Below, in pieces: positions 1 to 14,800 of a DNA stretch of 57,967 bases (its first letter is position 1; each line of letters starts with the position of its first letter). Source of the stretch: Purshia tridentata. Lineage: Eukaryota > Streptophyta > Magnoliopsida > Rosales > Rosaceae. The notes under the pieces are model-generated. The model saw only the letters and a list, made by a program, of their open reading frames with translations. It ran no database searches and was not told where the DNA came from. A program made the position numbers and the translations under genes. The stretch is taken from assembly GCA_003254885.1 (NCBI GenBank), contig QANT01009063.1, positions 1 to 57,967 on the forward strand, in the 5' to 3' direction.

Positions 1-1364
1 GTATTGAAACTTGGTATTTAATCCTAAATTTCTAATATATATAAAGCCAAAATGGAAAATCAGGTTAAACATTTAAAATCTCAATATTATTTTTTGTTAA
101 CAAAAATATTAAAATTAAATAAATTAATATTTTAAAGGTAAAATAGTAAAATATAATAAGTATAATTAAAAAATAAAATACAATAAAAATCACATATCTC
201 TTTATTTTTAATAACTCATTTATTCCACTACATTTGTTTGCAAAAAATAATTTTTTACCCACCCTTAATTAAGTCAGCCCACTTTTTATATCGAATATTT
301 TTAAAGTTGTCAAAGTGTTTTCAAATTAGTAAAATAGATTTTGATATTGTTTAACATAAAAAAAAAAAGTGTTTATGTGTTGTAAAAACACTTTTAAGTA
401 GTTTTCTAATAAACACATATCGAATATTTTTTCAATAAACACTTTCAAGTGTTTTTACATGTAACAATTTAAATTTTCATAAAAAGTCATATATACTTAT
501 TTCATATAAAGTAATTTGAATGAGATCATATTTTGAGTAGCATATGTGTACAACCTCTTTAATAAATATATGTGAAGACAAGTAGGTCTCACCTCTAATA
601 AATATATGATATTCATATTGTACTCAAAATGTAATATACTTAACATTATTATCACATCAAATCAAGAATTTTCAATTAATGTATTCTTAATCTATACCTG
701 TATATACATATAACTTAAAGTATTACTTTTGTTTATTGGAGACATAATAAAATTTTAAAATTCCCCATCTCACTTACTCCACTATCCTCAATTCCACATC
801 CCACACAGCCCAGTTGCTGAAATTTAGGAAAATAAAATAAGAAACTAGTTTGGAAATTTGACAATTCAACCCACCCCTTCATATAAACAAAAATATATCA
901 ATTATCTAAAGATAAGCCTGGTAGGATTAACAGTTTTTTTCCATTAATTGGATAAGTAATTAGAATCGTGTTTAGGATTCAGGGGAAGAAAATGTAGATT
1001 TCCTTTTAAAACATTATGTTTACATTTTCAATGTGAAAAATGACGATTATAATCTCTAACCATTAAATAAATATTTAAATTTCAGTGAAAAATTAGGTTA
1101 GAGTTAGAACAGATAAAGCATTCGAATGTCATCATTGTTTAAAAGTTCTGGTGGAACTAAAATTTCTTCAGTTCTTTTTTTTTTTTTTCTTTTATTAAAC
1201 AAAATCATCCATCCTATATAGTAAATCAGTGGAATTACAATTGTAAAACTAAAAAAAAGAAGAAGCGTCAAATCTCAAAATACCGGTAACTCCGAAATCC
1301 GAACGTCCGCGACGCTGTCACCAAGCAAGCGAGGGAAGCACAAAACGACGTCGTGAAAGCTAGA
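1..1364. other. AT-rich intergenic DNA
   Basis: No gene is recognised here. The stretch is very AT-rich, with short internal repeats: the string ATATCGAATATTTTT occurs near 288 and again near 418, and AAAAGTGTTT / AAAAACACTTT segments between 360 and 460 can pair with each other. From about 1260 the base composition becomes richer in CpG, which fits the start of the transcribed leader of the downstream bHLH gene. Confidence 0.6.
1215..1221 (+). promoter_or_regulatory. possible TATA box of the bHLH gene
   Basis: TATATAG lies about 290 bases upstream of the bHLH start codon. If used, transcription would begin near 1245, and the leader would then contain both upstream ORFs at 1365-1499. This rests on a short motif only. 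Confidence 0.3.
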
Positions 1365-1499
1365 ATGGAAGATAAGATATTGCGCGTCCGTACATCGCAA
1401 TCAGTTTCCACAGCACCTTCGAACACGATCCATCCGGTGGTGCAATTCACTAGTCCTACATGTTCATCATCCACTAGTTAAATGCAGCAGACTAAATAA
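1365..1499 (+). promoter_or_regulatory. two abutting upstream ORFs in the bHLH leader
   Basis: The first uORF (ATG 1365, stop ending 1481) encodes 38 residues and is in frame with the main ORF. The second begins at the very next base (ATG 1482), encodes MQQTK and stops at 1499, three bases before the main ATG at 1503. The arrangement would force reinitiation or leaky scanning if the transcript starts upstream of 1365. The peptides match no family I recognise. Confidence 0.5.
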
Positions 1500-1502
1500 T
1501 CA

Positions 1503-3846
1503 ATGGATCATCATCAGCTAGAACACCAAGCCTTCATTCAAATCCAAACCACGCCACCCCAATTTCTACGCGCCACCGAATTTCCTCAACCCCCTCCACT
1601 CGATCCCCGCCTACCCTCCACCACTCGCCCCCAACCCAATTCAAGGTTCGTCCTTTTCTTGCTGATTATGTGTTCATTTATATATTTTTCTTTAAATTTA
1701 TGATCTTTGGCGGTATATGTTATTGTATTTTTTCTGGGATTGTTTGTAATTGAATTAATGATCAGTGATTTATCTGAGAGCTGTGCTAAACATATTTTAA
1801 AGTTTCTGGGGGTGGGACTAGTGTGGGATATAGTTTAATGGGGCATTGCATGTTTTGTTGTATGCAAATTTTCTGTTGTGAACCCAGTTAGCATATCAAT
1901 GTGTGCATAAGGTATTTTCAAAAGTTGACTTCTTGGCACACCTGAATTGGTGGATTATCCTCTATTTAGTGTATGTTGTAGTGTTGTACTTGTGCCTTAC
2001 CATGATTTATAATTACTGTTTACAGCCAAAGGCCTGAAGGGGAAATGAAGGATGGTCTAGCTGCTAGAAAGGTTCAGAAGGCTGATCGGGAGAAATTGAG
2101 GAGGGATCGACTTAATGAGCAATTTCTCGAGTTGGGAAATGTTTTAGGTACAGTTGAAATTGTTCATACTTTTTTAATTTTTTAATTTGGTATGTTTTCT
2201 GTTTATTAATTTTGATGATTTGGTCAGAAATACAACAAAAGAATGATTTGTGTCTATCGAGCTTAGCACACTATAAACTCATTTGTCAATAACTTTTTCC
2301 CAAACAACTTCATGCCTTGACATGTAATGCATTACATCTATGGCATAGATATCATAGAGAGAGAGAGATTTTGCATTCTTGATTTGTTTTAAAATAACTA
2401 TATCTATTGTCAAATTCTATGTTTGTATTATTTTGTGATGGTAAACTATGTACAAGTAGATTGTCTATGTTTGAATTTCCATACAGAGCTGAGTGCCACA
2501 TTTGACTGACGACACAATTTCTAAAAACTTTAAAGGAGGAATTTCTCATTCTACCAGTCATGGTCATGGGCCTCATGGGATGGCTAAATTTGATAAGTAT
2601 CTTCATGCATGAAATTCTTGTACTTGGGGAGTATGGTCAAGAAGTTTGGAACTTGGAAGTTTGGGTCAGATTTTTAGTACTTCCCTCATCTATCTGATGC
2701 ATTACTAGGTTCTGAATGCGTAGCTGCTTGTAACCTTTAATATAGTGCATATCTATGGGCTTTCCTTTTCATTTTTCTTGCCGAAAGCATGATTAGCCTC
2801 TTTTTTTTTATTGATTTACATGTGTTACTGTTTAAAATGCAGATCCAGAAAGACCCAAAAATGACAAAGCAACCATTCTAGCTGATACAATTCAAGTGCT
2901 GAAGGATTTGTCATCAGAAGTTGACAAGCTTAAAGCTGAGTGTGATTCGCTAACTGAAGAGTCCCGTGAGGTGATTTAGTATTTTATTTTAATTTTCTGG
3001 TGAATAATGTTTAAGTCTGTTGGATTCTTTTATAGGGCACCTAATCACTACTTTTTTTTAAAACAGTTGGCACACGAGAAAAATGATCTGAGAGAAGAGA
3101 AGGCATCTCTTAAATCTGACATTGAGAACCTTAATGCTCAGTATCAGCAGAGACTCAGGGCTATGTTCCCTTGGGGTGCTATGGATCACTCAATTGTAGT
3201 GGCCCCACCTTCGTATCCATTTCCAATGCCAGTGCCAATGACTCCAGGGCCAATTCCCATGCATCCACATATGCAGCCATACCCTTATTTTGGAAATCAG
3301 AATCATGGGGTCATTCCTAACCCATGTTCAACTTTTGTTCCATACATCACCCCTAATGCTCTGGTTGAACAGCAGTCCACCCAATATGTATCTCCAGTAG
3401 TGTATCCAGGAAGTCGGTCTCATGTTTCAGGCAAACAAGATTCTAGAAACAAATCTTCTGGGGAGAGCAAAATTGACAAAAGTGAAGATTCAAATGATGT
3501 CACAACGGAACTAGAGTTGAAAACTCCTGGATCTACAACTGATCAGGTCAGCTGTAGCCTTCTAAGTTGTTTTCGAAAGATATAAAGCTTTGCAAACCAT
3601 TTCAAAGTGATTATAATGGATCTTGTTGGTTTGAGTTCACTTTTTGGGGAAAGGACAGTCTCTCATTGAGATAATTATGTGGTTGTTTTGTAGGATTTGT
3701 CATCAATACAAAGAAAATCTCAGAAATCCACGAGGAAAGAAATCAGTGTTACAGAAGGGAGTTCTTCAAGTAGATGTTCTTCTTCTCATAGTGTACAGGG
3801 TAGCTCATCTAATAGTGTAGTTGGTGGCAGAAAGGCTGATGACTGA
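1503..3846 (+). CDS. bHLH121: bHLH transcription factor, bHLH121 (URI) type
   Basis: The five coding exons are 1503-1645, 2026-2147, 2843-2970, 3067-3546 and 3694-3846, all with GT-AG introns and matching phases, giving 341 residues. The basic region is at about residues 62-74 (KVQKADREKLRRDRLNE), followed by the HLH whose second helix contains DPERPKNDKATIL. A leucine-rich coiled coil runs from about 110 to 162. The middle (about 170-230) is rich in Pro and Met, and the tail is Ser-rich and ends VVGGRKADD. The helix-loop-helix, the LAHEKNDLREEKASLKSDIE segment and the LELKTPGST segment match what I recall of Arabidopsis bHLH121 (At3g19860), a nuclear regulator upstream of the iron-deficiency network that acts with clade IVc bHLH proteins. 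That role is family knowledge. The Gln/Pro-rich N-terminus before residue 55 is longer than in Arabidopsis. The start is the first ATG in frame after the uORFs. Confidence 0.93.
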
Positions 3847-4586
3847 AAAAGAGTAAGGGGTGACAAAGAACAGTACAAGTCAGGGTGTGTATTTTGTTTT
3901 TTTTTCAATTACTTCAAAATTTCCTCCATTTGTTTGATTTTAGTGAACTTTTGTTCCTATAAGTCTCTTGAATATTTGATACGGCTCTGAACTGAACTAC
4001 TTAAAAGTTTTGTGGCAGAATGCTTATGCTGTTAATACTAAATGTAAAGTTGGGTTTCTGCCAGGTGTCCCCTTCCAAGCATGAGGTAGCAAAGGATGGT
4101 GGTTGGTTTTCATTGTGCCCTTGTTCATGGCAATGTAGGGGCTTTTAGTGGATTTCTACAGGCTAATAGGGGGATCAACAATTTTTTTAGAGAGAATAGT
4201 CGGTAAGTGGGTTCTTTGTTAGCATTTCAGGTACTTACATTGCAGCAGAGAATTATACAATGTAGATTAACTAGTCCACAGGAACTTGTCTTTGATATTG
4301 TAAATAGCAATCTTGATAAAGAACGAAGACAGCTTTTTATTCAGTGATAAGAGTACCTGGATATGCCATTGTATTTGGTTTATTGTGGCTTTCGCATTTA
4401 GTTCTGATCGATAGGATCTGTTGCAGTGATTTCTTGGGATTATTTTCTCCTGCGGGTGATAAGGGCAAGGTTTGGCTTACTTATGGAGATGACTGAGAGT
4501 CTGAGATGAAATGATATAATGTTTATCTCCATTCCTTCTCATCAATCAATTTTCAATGAAAGCCCGTCTGAGCATGGCTTATTACG

Positions 4587-4995
4587 TTTAAGCAAGTGAG
4601 AGTCCTTTGAGATATTTCGGCATAGAAGCCGCTGCTGTAGTTAAAAGGTCTATACAATTTTCAGGAAAATGTAGCATGTCATGTTCGTGAGTCTTTGAAA
4701 GCATCTGAAGGACTTAAATGCTGTAGGGGAGATGAGGGGGGTGCTCATCGAGAGTGTGACTCTCTAGTGTATATGAATGCTGAGGAATTGTCCAATGAAA
4801 CGAACCTATAAAATGATCAGCATCCTAAAGTTGGAGATGTCAAATAGGTGGGCTGGCTCACTATACCTAAAGGTTTTCAGCCGATCAGACACCGCACAAA
4901 TTGGGCCCGAATCGTCTTGGCAAAAAAGAAAAAAAAGGAAAAAAGACTGACCAGAAAGGCAGAAAACCTTGTATGTTGTCGAAGACCCTTAAATT
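4587..4995. repeat. diverged direct duplication, copy A
   Basis: This segment aligns by eye with 5492-5878. Shared landmarks in the same order include GAGATATTT..GGCATAGAAG, GAAAGCATCT, TGGAC/TGTCCAATGAAA, AAAATGAT..AGCATCC and GAAGACCCTTAA. Several short insertions and deletions separate the copies. Neither copy has a sustained ORF. Confidence 0.75.
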
Positions 4996-5491
4996 TATCC
5001 AATATCGCATAATGGGAAAACCTGAATCATCCACATTAGAGACCAAACTAATTCACGTCCATTTTTTTTAAAGTGCAATTTATTCTGATTTGAGCACAGA
5101 TTGAGCATGATCATGATGTGCATTCCATTGTAACAACATCTATATTATCGATGTGCCTGATCAAGATCACAAGGGAAGGCTATTACTCCAAGGAACTATT
5201 ACACAGGGCATCTCTTTGTAATCCAGCTTTACCAGAAAAACCATCATGTTTATATGGCTATATGGTGTGCTAGTGTTAGCAGTTAGCGTACAACTGCACA
5301 AGACAATAAAATATGAATAATATCATTGTTTATGTGTTGCTAGGAAATCGAAAAACCATTTGTCATCAAATGTTATAGAATATCAAAAACCCATTTGTCA
5401 ATTGTCATCGAAACACCATTCTGGTTTTAAGTATGTAAATGTATATGGACGTGGTTTTAAGTATGTAAATGTAGCCTGTATAGGCTTATCA

Positions 5492-5878
5492 TGTGTTAAG
5501 TGAGAGCCTTTGAGATATTTTGGCATAGAAGCTGCTTGAGCGGCTGTGGTTAAAAATCTCTCATACATTTTTCAAGAAAGCATGCATAGCACATGTCATA
5601 TTCGATTCGTGAATCTTTGAGATTGAGGTCCAAAAAGGCCATTCGTGATGGTCGAGGTTGTGAAAGCATCTCAAGGACAATGCTGAAAGGGATATGAGTG
5701 GGATGTTTTTTAAAAAGTGGGAGTCTCTGGTGTGTATGAAATTATGAATACCAAGGAAATATCCAATGAAAGCCACAAAATAAAAAGAACTGGATAAAAT
5801 GATTAGCATCCAAGACTTAAAACTGAATGGTGAAAAAACCGGACAACCTTGTATATATGCTGCGGAAGACCCTTAATT
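5492..5878. repeat. diverged direct duplication, copy B
   Basis: This is the second copy of the segment at 4587-4995, offset by about 0.9 kb. It carries an extra stretch near 5600-5650 that copy A lacks, and its flanks are not similar to those of copy A. It may be a pair of remnants of one unclassified repeat family, or a local duplication. Confidence 0.75.
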
Positions 5879-7074
5879 GTAATTTGTAGTTGATTGAGCC
5901 ATATATGCTACATATATAGTCCCACTTTATCTAGCTAGCTAGCTTAGCCCCCAGTTTTGGTTGAGCTCTTGTTCATAAATTTTTTTAAGTACAGTGAGTA
6001 AATACACTAATTTCTCATAATTATCTTCTAAAGTAATCAATTATTATGAAAGAAATGTTGCGTATATATTATGTATTCACGGATTTTTCGCCACATAAAA
6101 CAATGGCTTGTAATATTTGGTTTAGAAGTCCTGTACTTCATATATGAAACTTATGTGTATGTCATTTGAGTGCAGAATATGACGATGATGCAAATTTCAA
6201 CGCAACAACATACCGAAATTTATCTAAATTGAATATGCTTTTTTGTCGATTTGGAATGCTTGACCAAAAGGTGCTTAATGAAAGACAAAAATAAGCGGCT
6301 AACTTGACCTCGTTATCTCAACTGCTTTAACTGTTTTAATTGGTTTGTACTGAAACTTCGATACAAAGCTGCATCATCATGGGTTAGTCCAACAAGACCA
6401 AAGGCTCACTCGATCAACCTCTAATGGTGATGAGTTCTCATTAATTGAAGGACTTGGTCTTTGGTATATATAGTGGCTGTATCACATGTCACTACATCTA
6501 ATAGTGAAAATTTAAGGCAATAAGCATTTTTCTTGTTCCAATGTGAGTTTCCACATTGTTATTCTTATTTTCTTCATATAATTAATTTGTAATACACATT
6601 TGAAGAATTCACATCTTATAATTAAACGTCTGATAACCTTTTTATATAATTAACAACATGATTAAATTTATGAACTGTAATTCGTGATAAAAAAAAAAGA
6701 CACCTGTAATTCGTGATTTTCTTAAATTATTTTGGTAGGAAAGAAATAAGGTAGACGACCGTTCGTTACAACTTACAAACGACCGGTTAAATTCTAAAAA
6801 CGGATTGTTGGTTGGTAAAATAAAAAAACAAAAAAAATGATGGTTGGTAAAGTTAAAAAAAAAAAACAAATGCTATATTCGCGTGGATACGACTTTCAAA
6901 ATAAGCGCGTGAATCATCCATTCAACCTATGACATATCCTAACAGACCATCTGGTGACCATAAAACCTACCCAACCACCACGAGTGTAAGGCTTCAGCTT
7001 CTATCTCGCTCTCACTGACTCCCTCGTAACAACTAATAAGCAGTAAAACCGAAGCCAAGACCAAACCCGAAAGC

Positions 7075-7077
<3 letters not shown>

Positions 7078-7105
<28 letters not shown>
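7078..7105 (+). repeat. (CT)n microsatellite in the leader of the isomerase gene
   Basis: Fourteen uninterrupted CT units end 28 bases upstream of the start codon at 7134. Pyrimidine-rich CT tracts are common in plant 5' UTRs, so this is probably transcribed. Confidence 0.85.
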
Positions 7106-7109
<4 letters not shown>

Positions 7110-7133
7110 CTCAGTCCCTGAGTTTCGCTAGCG

Positions 7134-10834
<3,701 letters not shown>

Positions 10835-11234
10835 TTATGGTGGTTTCAGCAACAGGAACAAATAAGGGATGATGAGAATTTACTTTTGAGTTTGAAGCGT
10901 GTTGTAGCAAATGAGCCAGTCTATATTTTTTTGTTGAAGTTTTTTCCCCTTTCATAAAGATAGGAAATATCTTCTATCTCTTTTCCATGGGATACTTTTG
11001 GTCTTGTGGACACTAGAGCAATCAAGTCATATTAGTCATTTTCAATTTTTCAGGCCTAAACTGAGGATGTCATATTTTCCCCCATCTCATCTGTCCATAA
11101 TGCACCCATCCACTATCAAGATTACAAAGCGACTCTCCTATCTTTTAACTGCTTTTGTTTTTGAAGTAAGTTAATACATGAAAATAAATAAATGTAAGAG
11201 ATTGGCAAGCGGAAAAATAGAGACAAAAAATAAT

Positions 11235-11566
11235 CAAGGGGGAGGCAAGAGAGAAGAAACCCCAGGAATTATAGAAAATTTTAATGCAGACCAAAAATAC
11301 CTTTGGTTAATAATCATACCTGGGTTTGGGAAAAATTTGCCCATCAATGTTAATACTTCGGAATATTTTTTTTTCCACTTTTAAGAAATGTGATGATAAC
11401 TCTAGTTCTGTTTGTCACTTCAGATTTTGTCAACTACAGACAAGGGGGAGGCAAGAGAGAAGAAACCCCAGGAATGTTAATACTTCGGAATATTTTTTTT
11501 TTCCACTTTTAAGAAATGTGATGATAACTCTTGTTCTGTTTGTCACTTCAGATTTTGTCAACTACA
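11235..11566. repeat. partial tandem duplication, two interleaved blocks
   Basis: Block B (about 34 bases, starting CAAGGGGGAGGCAAG) occurs at 11235 and 11441. Block A (about 93 bases, starting AATGTTAATACTTCGG) occurs at 11346 and 11473, a period of 127 bases. The copies of A are nearly identical, with a one-base difference in the T run and an A/T substitution, so the duplication is recent. Confidence 0.85.
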
Positions 11567-11851
11567 GTTATCCTTATATGTGTGAAAATGTGGGCAACTG
11601 TGAACCATTGATTGGTACAAATCAACGTTTGGCAGTCATCTACACGTGAATGGCCAAGGCACTAACATTTCTAATACCAAATAATTCCAAGCACTCATAC
11701 TGCATTAAGAAACCAATTTGGTATCAATGGCATGTGGGGAGCATAAGTTCAAAGTAAAAGTTTGTCTGGCAAAGCCTACACTCAAAGCATATATGCCAAA
11801 GCCTACAGTCCCAACACCAACCCATCACCACGACACCACCTCTTAAACTCT

Positions 11852-11858
11852 TATATAT
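11852..11858 (+). promoter_or_regulatory. probable TATA box of the small membrane protein gene
   Basis: TATATAT lies about 85 bases upstream of the ATG at 11941. Transcription would start at about the beginning of the GA repeat, so the leader would consist almost entirely of that repeat. Confidence 0.45.
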
Positions 11859-11873
11859 GTAAACCTTGCTGCA

Positions 11874-11875
<2 letters not shown>

Positions 11876-11940
<65 letters not shown>
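11876..11940 (+). repeat. (GA)n microsatellite directly abutting a start codon
   Basis: About 32 GA units run without interruption into the ATG at 11941. The frame through the repeat is open but has no ATG upstream, so the repeat is untranslated leader if AUG initiation is used. Confidence 0.9.
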
Positions 11941-11946
<6 letters not shown>

Positions 11947-12357
11947 TGGTTCTACCCTAAGAGGAGGGGTCCAGAGTGGAAACAAGGGTGGACTGGCCAG
12001 ACCCTGGCCTCTGTCTCAGCACCACCACTACATTTGCTCACCATCTTTGCCATTGTCATTGCCTTGCTATGGCTTTCTCAGTACACTGAGTACAAGGCCC
12101 AAATGCAAGACAAAGCCAGTAACTTCCAGTTGTTCCTAATGTTGTTGCCTATTTTCTTGATATTTTTGGTGGCTTCGAATTCTTCTAGTATTGGATGGTT
12201 CAACTTCCGGCTCCAGCGTGGACAGCACGAATCAACTCACCGAGTCGGTGGCTCGCCATGGGGTGTTGCCCTCTTAGTGGTGCTGCTCTTGGTCTTGCTC
12301 TCTTATCAATCATCATTTCACTCCAAGTGGTTTGGACCTCTTTGGAGGTCAGATTAG
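11941..12357 (+). CDS. small plant membrane protein, SPWGVA family, member 1
   Basis: This is a single exon of 138 residues. Three hydrophobic segments are visible at about 29-46, 63-79 and 107-121. The conserved C-terminal block SPWGVALLVVLLLVLLSYQS is shared with the 129-residue protein at 16407-16796 (SPWGVAAFIVLLLVLLQYQS). The N-terminus is hydrophilic and carries several basic residues and Trp, with no cleavable signal peptide evident. I recognise a plant family of uncharacterised small transmembrane proteins but no function. The start is the first ATG, immediately after the GA repeat. It converges on the PLC-X gene at 13844-14800. Confidence 0.8.
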
Positions 12358-13843
12358 TTATGCTTTGTCTCAACATGCATATAATGGGTTGGATGAACAA
12401 TCGAATGTTTAGTCTCTAATTTTAACTCTTGAGCTATATTTTGAATGCAGCAAATATCCACTACATTATGAGGGTCTGTAATTAGGTTGGAGTTTGAGTG
12501 GTGTTCTTTAAATTGTGTAGAAAAATAAGTGAAAGAAGACAAATGAAATAGAGATCCATTACACAAATCTCTACTTTTTTCTTAGTGAAAACATGGCTGA
12601 TCATATTTTTGCTACAAAACGAAATAATAAAGGTAGAAATAAACAAATCAACAACATAACAATCCAAATTGAATTCAGGCTATTCCTTTAATTCTTTCAT
12701 ATGTAAAGGCAAAACATGCATCAATCATTTTAACAATTATTCTCTAGAAACCTATATAGAACATCTGCAACTTTTTGTACAACTTCAAGAGAAGCACTAA
12801 TGCTTATAAACAACAACTCAAGTCCATGAAACCATGAGTATGAGAAAATGATTTGTTTGAAGGAGTTGTTTGGTGTGGAGCCTATGGGCATGTATATGGA
12901 GAAACATGATGAATCTATATATGAAGAAGAGTTTTAGCATGAGCAATCTTGAGGCTACAGACACACATACCACCACAACAAGAAACAACTCATGAGAAAG
13001 AATATGGTACACATTTATATCTTGATGAATTCTAAGTGATCATTTATTTGTGTTGCTATGATACTTATGTATGAATGGTTATGGTTCCATATGTGATGTT
13101 TGATACTTGATGTGTTGTAAGGTCAATGTATATGACTGTCTCTTTTCATTTTAGTTGAGCTATATATATAAATTTATAACTGAGATTCCATGACCCATTT
13201 TAATAATAGGATTAAGTCTTAGACAAACTCACTGCAACACTCTTCTAAACGTTTACTTCTAAAACTAATCACAAATGCCCTCCCTTGTTCCACATACTTT
13301 TTCCCAATAGTTTTTCCAATATCTCATTTTTTTTTTCTCATCAAATTTGCCTTTTGATATATCATGCTAATTGTGCTCTAGCATAGTGTATCAAATTATC
13401 AATGCATGCAGGATTTATATTGCTATTGGGTATCAACTTTATGATCACATACTTAGTATATATGGAATCACTTCTGTGAGTTTATAACTCCAATTTTAAT
13501 CTCTTACAAATAAAAGCACAAAAAATATCCTACCCTCCAACGCAACCATGCATGGAAAGTGACATGGTACCTTATGGGACAGACAAGTGCTTTGCCCCTT
13601 CTAGTTTCCAAAACCATGGTCACCATGACCATCTTGGGGATGTTTCCTAGCGGTTAGAGTCGTTACATTTTTAATCAAACCTACAGACAAAAACAAACAA
13701 ACAAATAGATAGCAAAAAACCAATAAGAATAAGTAAATAACAGTTCGAATTCTATGGATGCAGAAAATGGTAACAAGAAAAGGACTAAATCTATCGAACA
13801 AAAGAAGAAGAGGAAAAACTACACACGCAATTAGCATGGGAAT
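12358..13843. other. intergenic region with a phosphodiesterase gene relic
   Basis: This is the gap between two convergent genes. It contains a degraded fragment of a second PLC-X-type gene (12676-12805, listed separately). The rest is AT-rich with no supportable ORF. A short open stretch on the plus strand near 12857-12934 was considered but has no start context and matches no family I recognise. Confidence 0.5.
12676..12805 (-). pseudogene. relic of the 3' end of a second PLC-X phosphodiesterase gene
   Basis: The segment aligns with the 3' end of the intact gene (13844 to about 13970). Shared islands in the same order on the plus strand include GAATTCAGGCT, ACATGCATCAA, ATCTGCAACTT and AGCACT. 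The remnant is interrupted by stop codons in the homologous frame and by indels. Nothing corresponding to the catalytic half of the gene was found next to it, so it is a fragment of a past tandem duplication. Confidence 0.75.
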
Positions 13844-14800
13844 TCAGGCTTTCCCTTCAGTTCTTGCATGTGTAAGTGCAACACATGCATCAACAAAATC
13901 CTCATCTATAAAATCTGTGGAGAAAATCTGCAACTTGTCTGCACAACCCCGCGCGTAGCACTGATTTATGAAAAACCTTGCAAATGCTTGAATCCGCCTG
14001 GTCACAGGCTTAACACACACAACTGGGTTATCAGGCTGCGGTGTTACTGTATTCTCTACCCTATAAAAGAATTTCCTCGACGAAAGTGGTGGCTGCTCAC
14101 TCAAGTACTTGAGATTGCTTTCGAATTTCGTCCATGGCAAATCCGTGTCAATCCAATTATCCTTCAAATGCCAAGAATTCCACAAAAGCCCCCCAAGCTT
14201 TGGCTGAGGCGAATTCCTTGGCTTCCACACACATATTATTCTCTGTGGCAGCAACTCTGCAATTGTCTTGTTAAACACATTGTCATTCTGGTGAATGAGA
14301 ACCTCTCCAAGTTGTTCCACCAAGTACTGATCAAAGTCAGGAGGGTCTTCATGTCCATATTCAGTGCGGACCTCAAGTAGTATGATCTCTGACCTTGTTT
14401 CGCATAGAAATCTCTTGACATCGTTGATCACAACGTCGATGTGGTACGTGGAAATAATTCCATGACACACTCGAAAATCTTTCTGAACCCGAATATCGAA
14501 AACCCTGGTGCCTAACACAAGCTGCTGGTAGATGGACAGAGATTGGCATTGGGCAAAAGGCCTAGTAATGCATGGAATTCCAATCTTGTTGGTTGCAGAG
14601 TCATGGCTTCCCGGCCACACAATCTTGTTTATGTAAACTTTCACGGGGTTGAGGCCTGCCATCCAATTTTTTCTATCAGAAGGCCTGTAGGCACAAGCTG
14701 GGAAGTCTACACCGCAGCTGTCCTGAAGATTATATATTGTTCTCAACTCAGTTGAGATTGCCTTACGCCGCTCTACCTGTTTAGAGACATGGGAACCCAT
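13844..14800 (-). CDS. PLC-like phosphodiesterase with a PI-PLC X domain
   Basis: This is a single exon of 318 residues. The X-domain signature is present: WPGSHDSATN with His66 and GTRVFDIRV with Arg104. A second histidine, His113, lies in the CHG motif. Together these give the two-histidine, acid-base pattern of the TIM-barrel phosphodiesterases. There is no Y domain, C2 domain or EF-hand, so it resembles the stand-alone, bacterial-type PLC-X proteins of plants rather than the signalling PI-PLCs. The N-terminus MGSHVSK fits an N-myristoylation site (Gly2, Ser6, Lys7), which would tether it to membranes. Substrate is unknown; phosphoinositide or another glycerophosphodiester is inferred from the family. 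The gene is flanked by small membrane protein genes and by a relic of its own duplicate. Confidence 0.9.
   Translation of the reverse strand: MGSHVSKQVERRKAISTELRTIYNLQDSCGVDFPACAYRPSDRKNWMAGLNPVKVYINKIVWPGSHDSATNKIGIPCITRPFAQCQSLSIYQQLVLGTRVFDIRVQKDFRVCHGIISTYHIDVVINDVKRFLCETRSEIILLEVRTEYGHEDPPDFDQYLVEQLGEVLIHQNDNVFNKTIAELLPQRIICVWKPRNSPQPKLGGLLWNSWHLKDNWIDTDLPWTKFESNLKYLSEQPPLSSRKFFYRVENTVTPQPDNPVVCVKPVTRRIQAFARFFINQCYARGCADKLQIFSTDFIDEDFVDACVALTHARTEGKA

Larger units (their letters stand above)
3847..7077. other. intergenic region with bHLH 3' UTR and a diverged duplication
   Basis: The bHLH 3' UTR presumably occupies the first few hundred bases. The rest holds no convincing gene. It contains a diverged duplicated non-coding segment (listed separately), a short direct repeat GGTTTTAAGTATGTAAATGTA near 5422 and 5452, and a run of CTAGCTAG near 5930. 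The last few hundred bases before 7078 should hold the promoter of the triosephosphate isomerase gene; I see no clear TATA box there. Confidence 0.5.
10835..11875. other. intergenic region with isomerase 3' UTR and a partial tandem duplication
   Basis: The isomerase 3' UTR probably extends to about 11000. The remainder holds a B-A-B-A block repeat (listed separately) and no coding sequence that I can support. The last hundred bases form the promoter of the small membrane protein gene at 11941. Confidence 0.6.

Noticed and set aside
1268..1474. Minus-strand ORF of 68 residues upstream of the bHLH gene
   Set aside because: It overlaps the bHLH leader in antisense, matches no family and has no splice or promoter support.
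11866..11940. N-terminal extension with a repeated Glu-Arg tract fused to the small membrane protein
   Set aside because: The upstream codon at 11866 is TTG, not ATG, and an in-frame stop lies just before it. The tract is the translated GA microsatellite.
12857..12934. Short plus-strand peptide (ELFGVEPMGMYMEKHDES...)
   Set aside because: No ATG with context, no promoter and no recognised family; too short to distinguish from chance.
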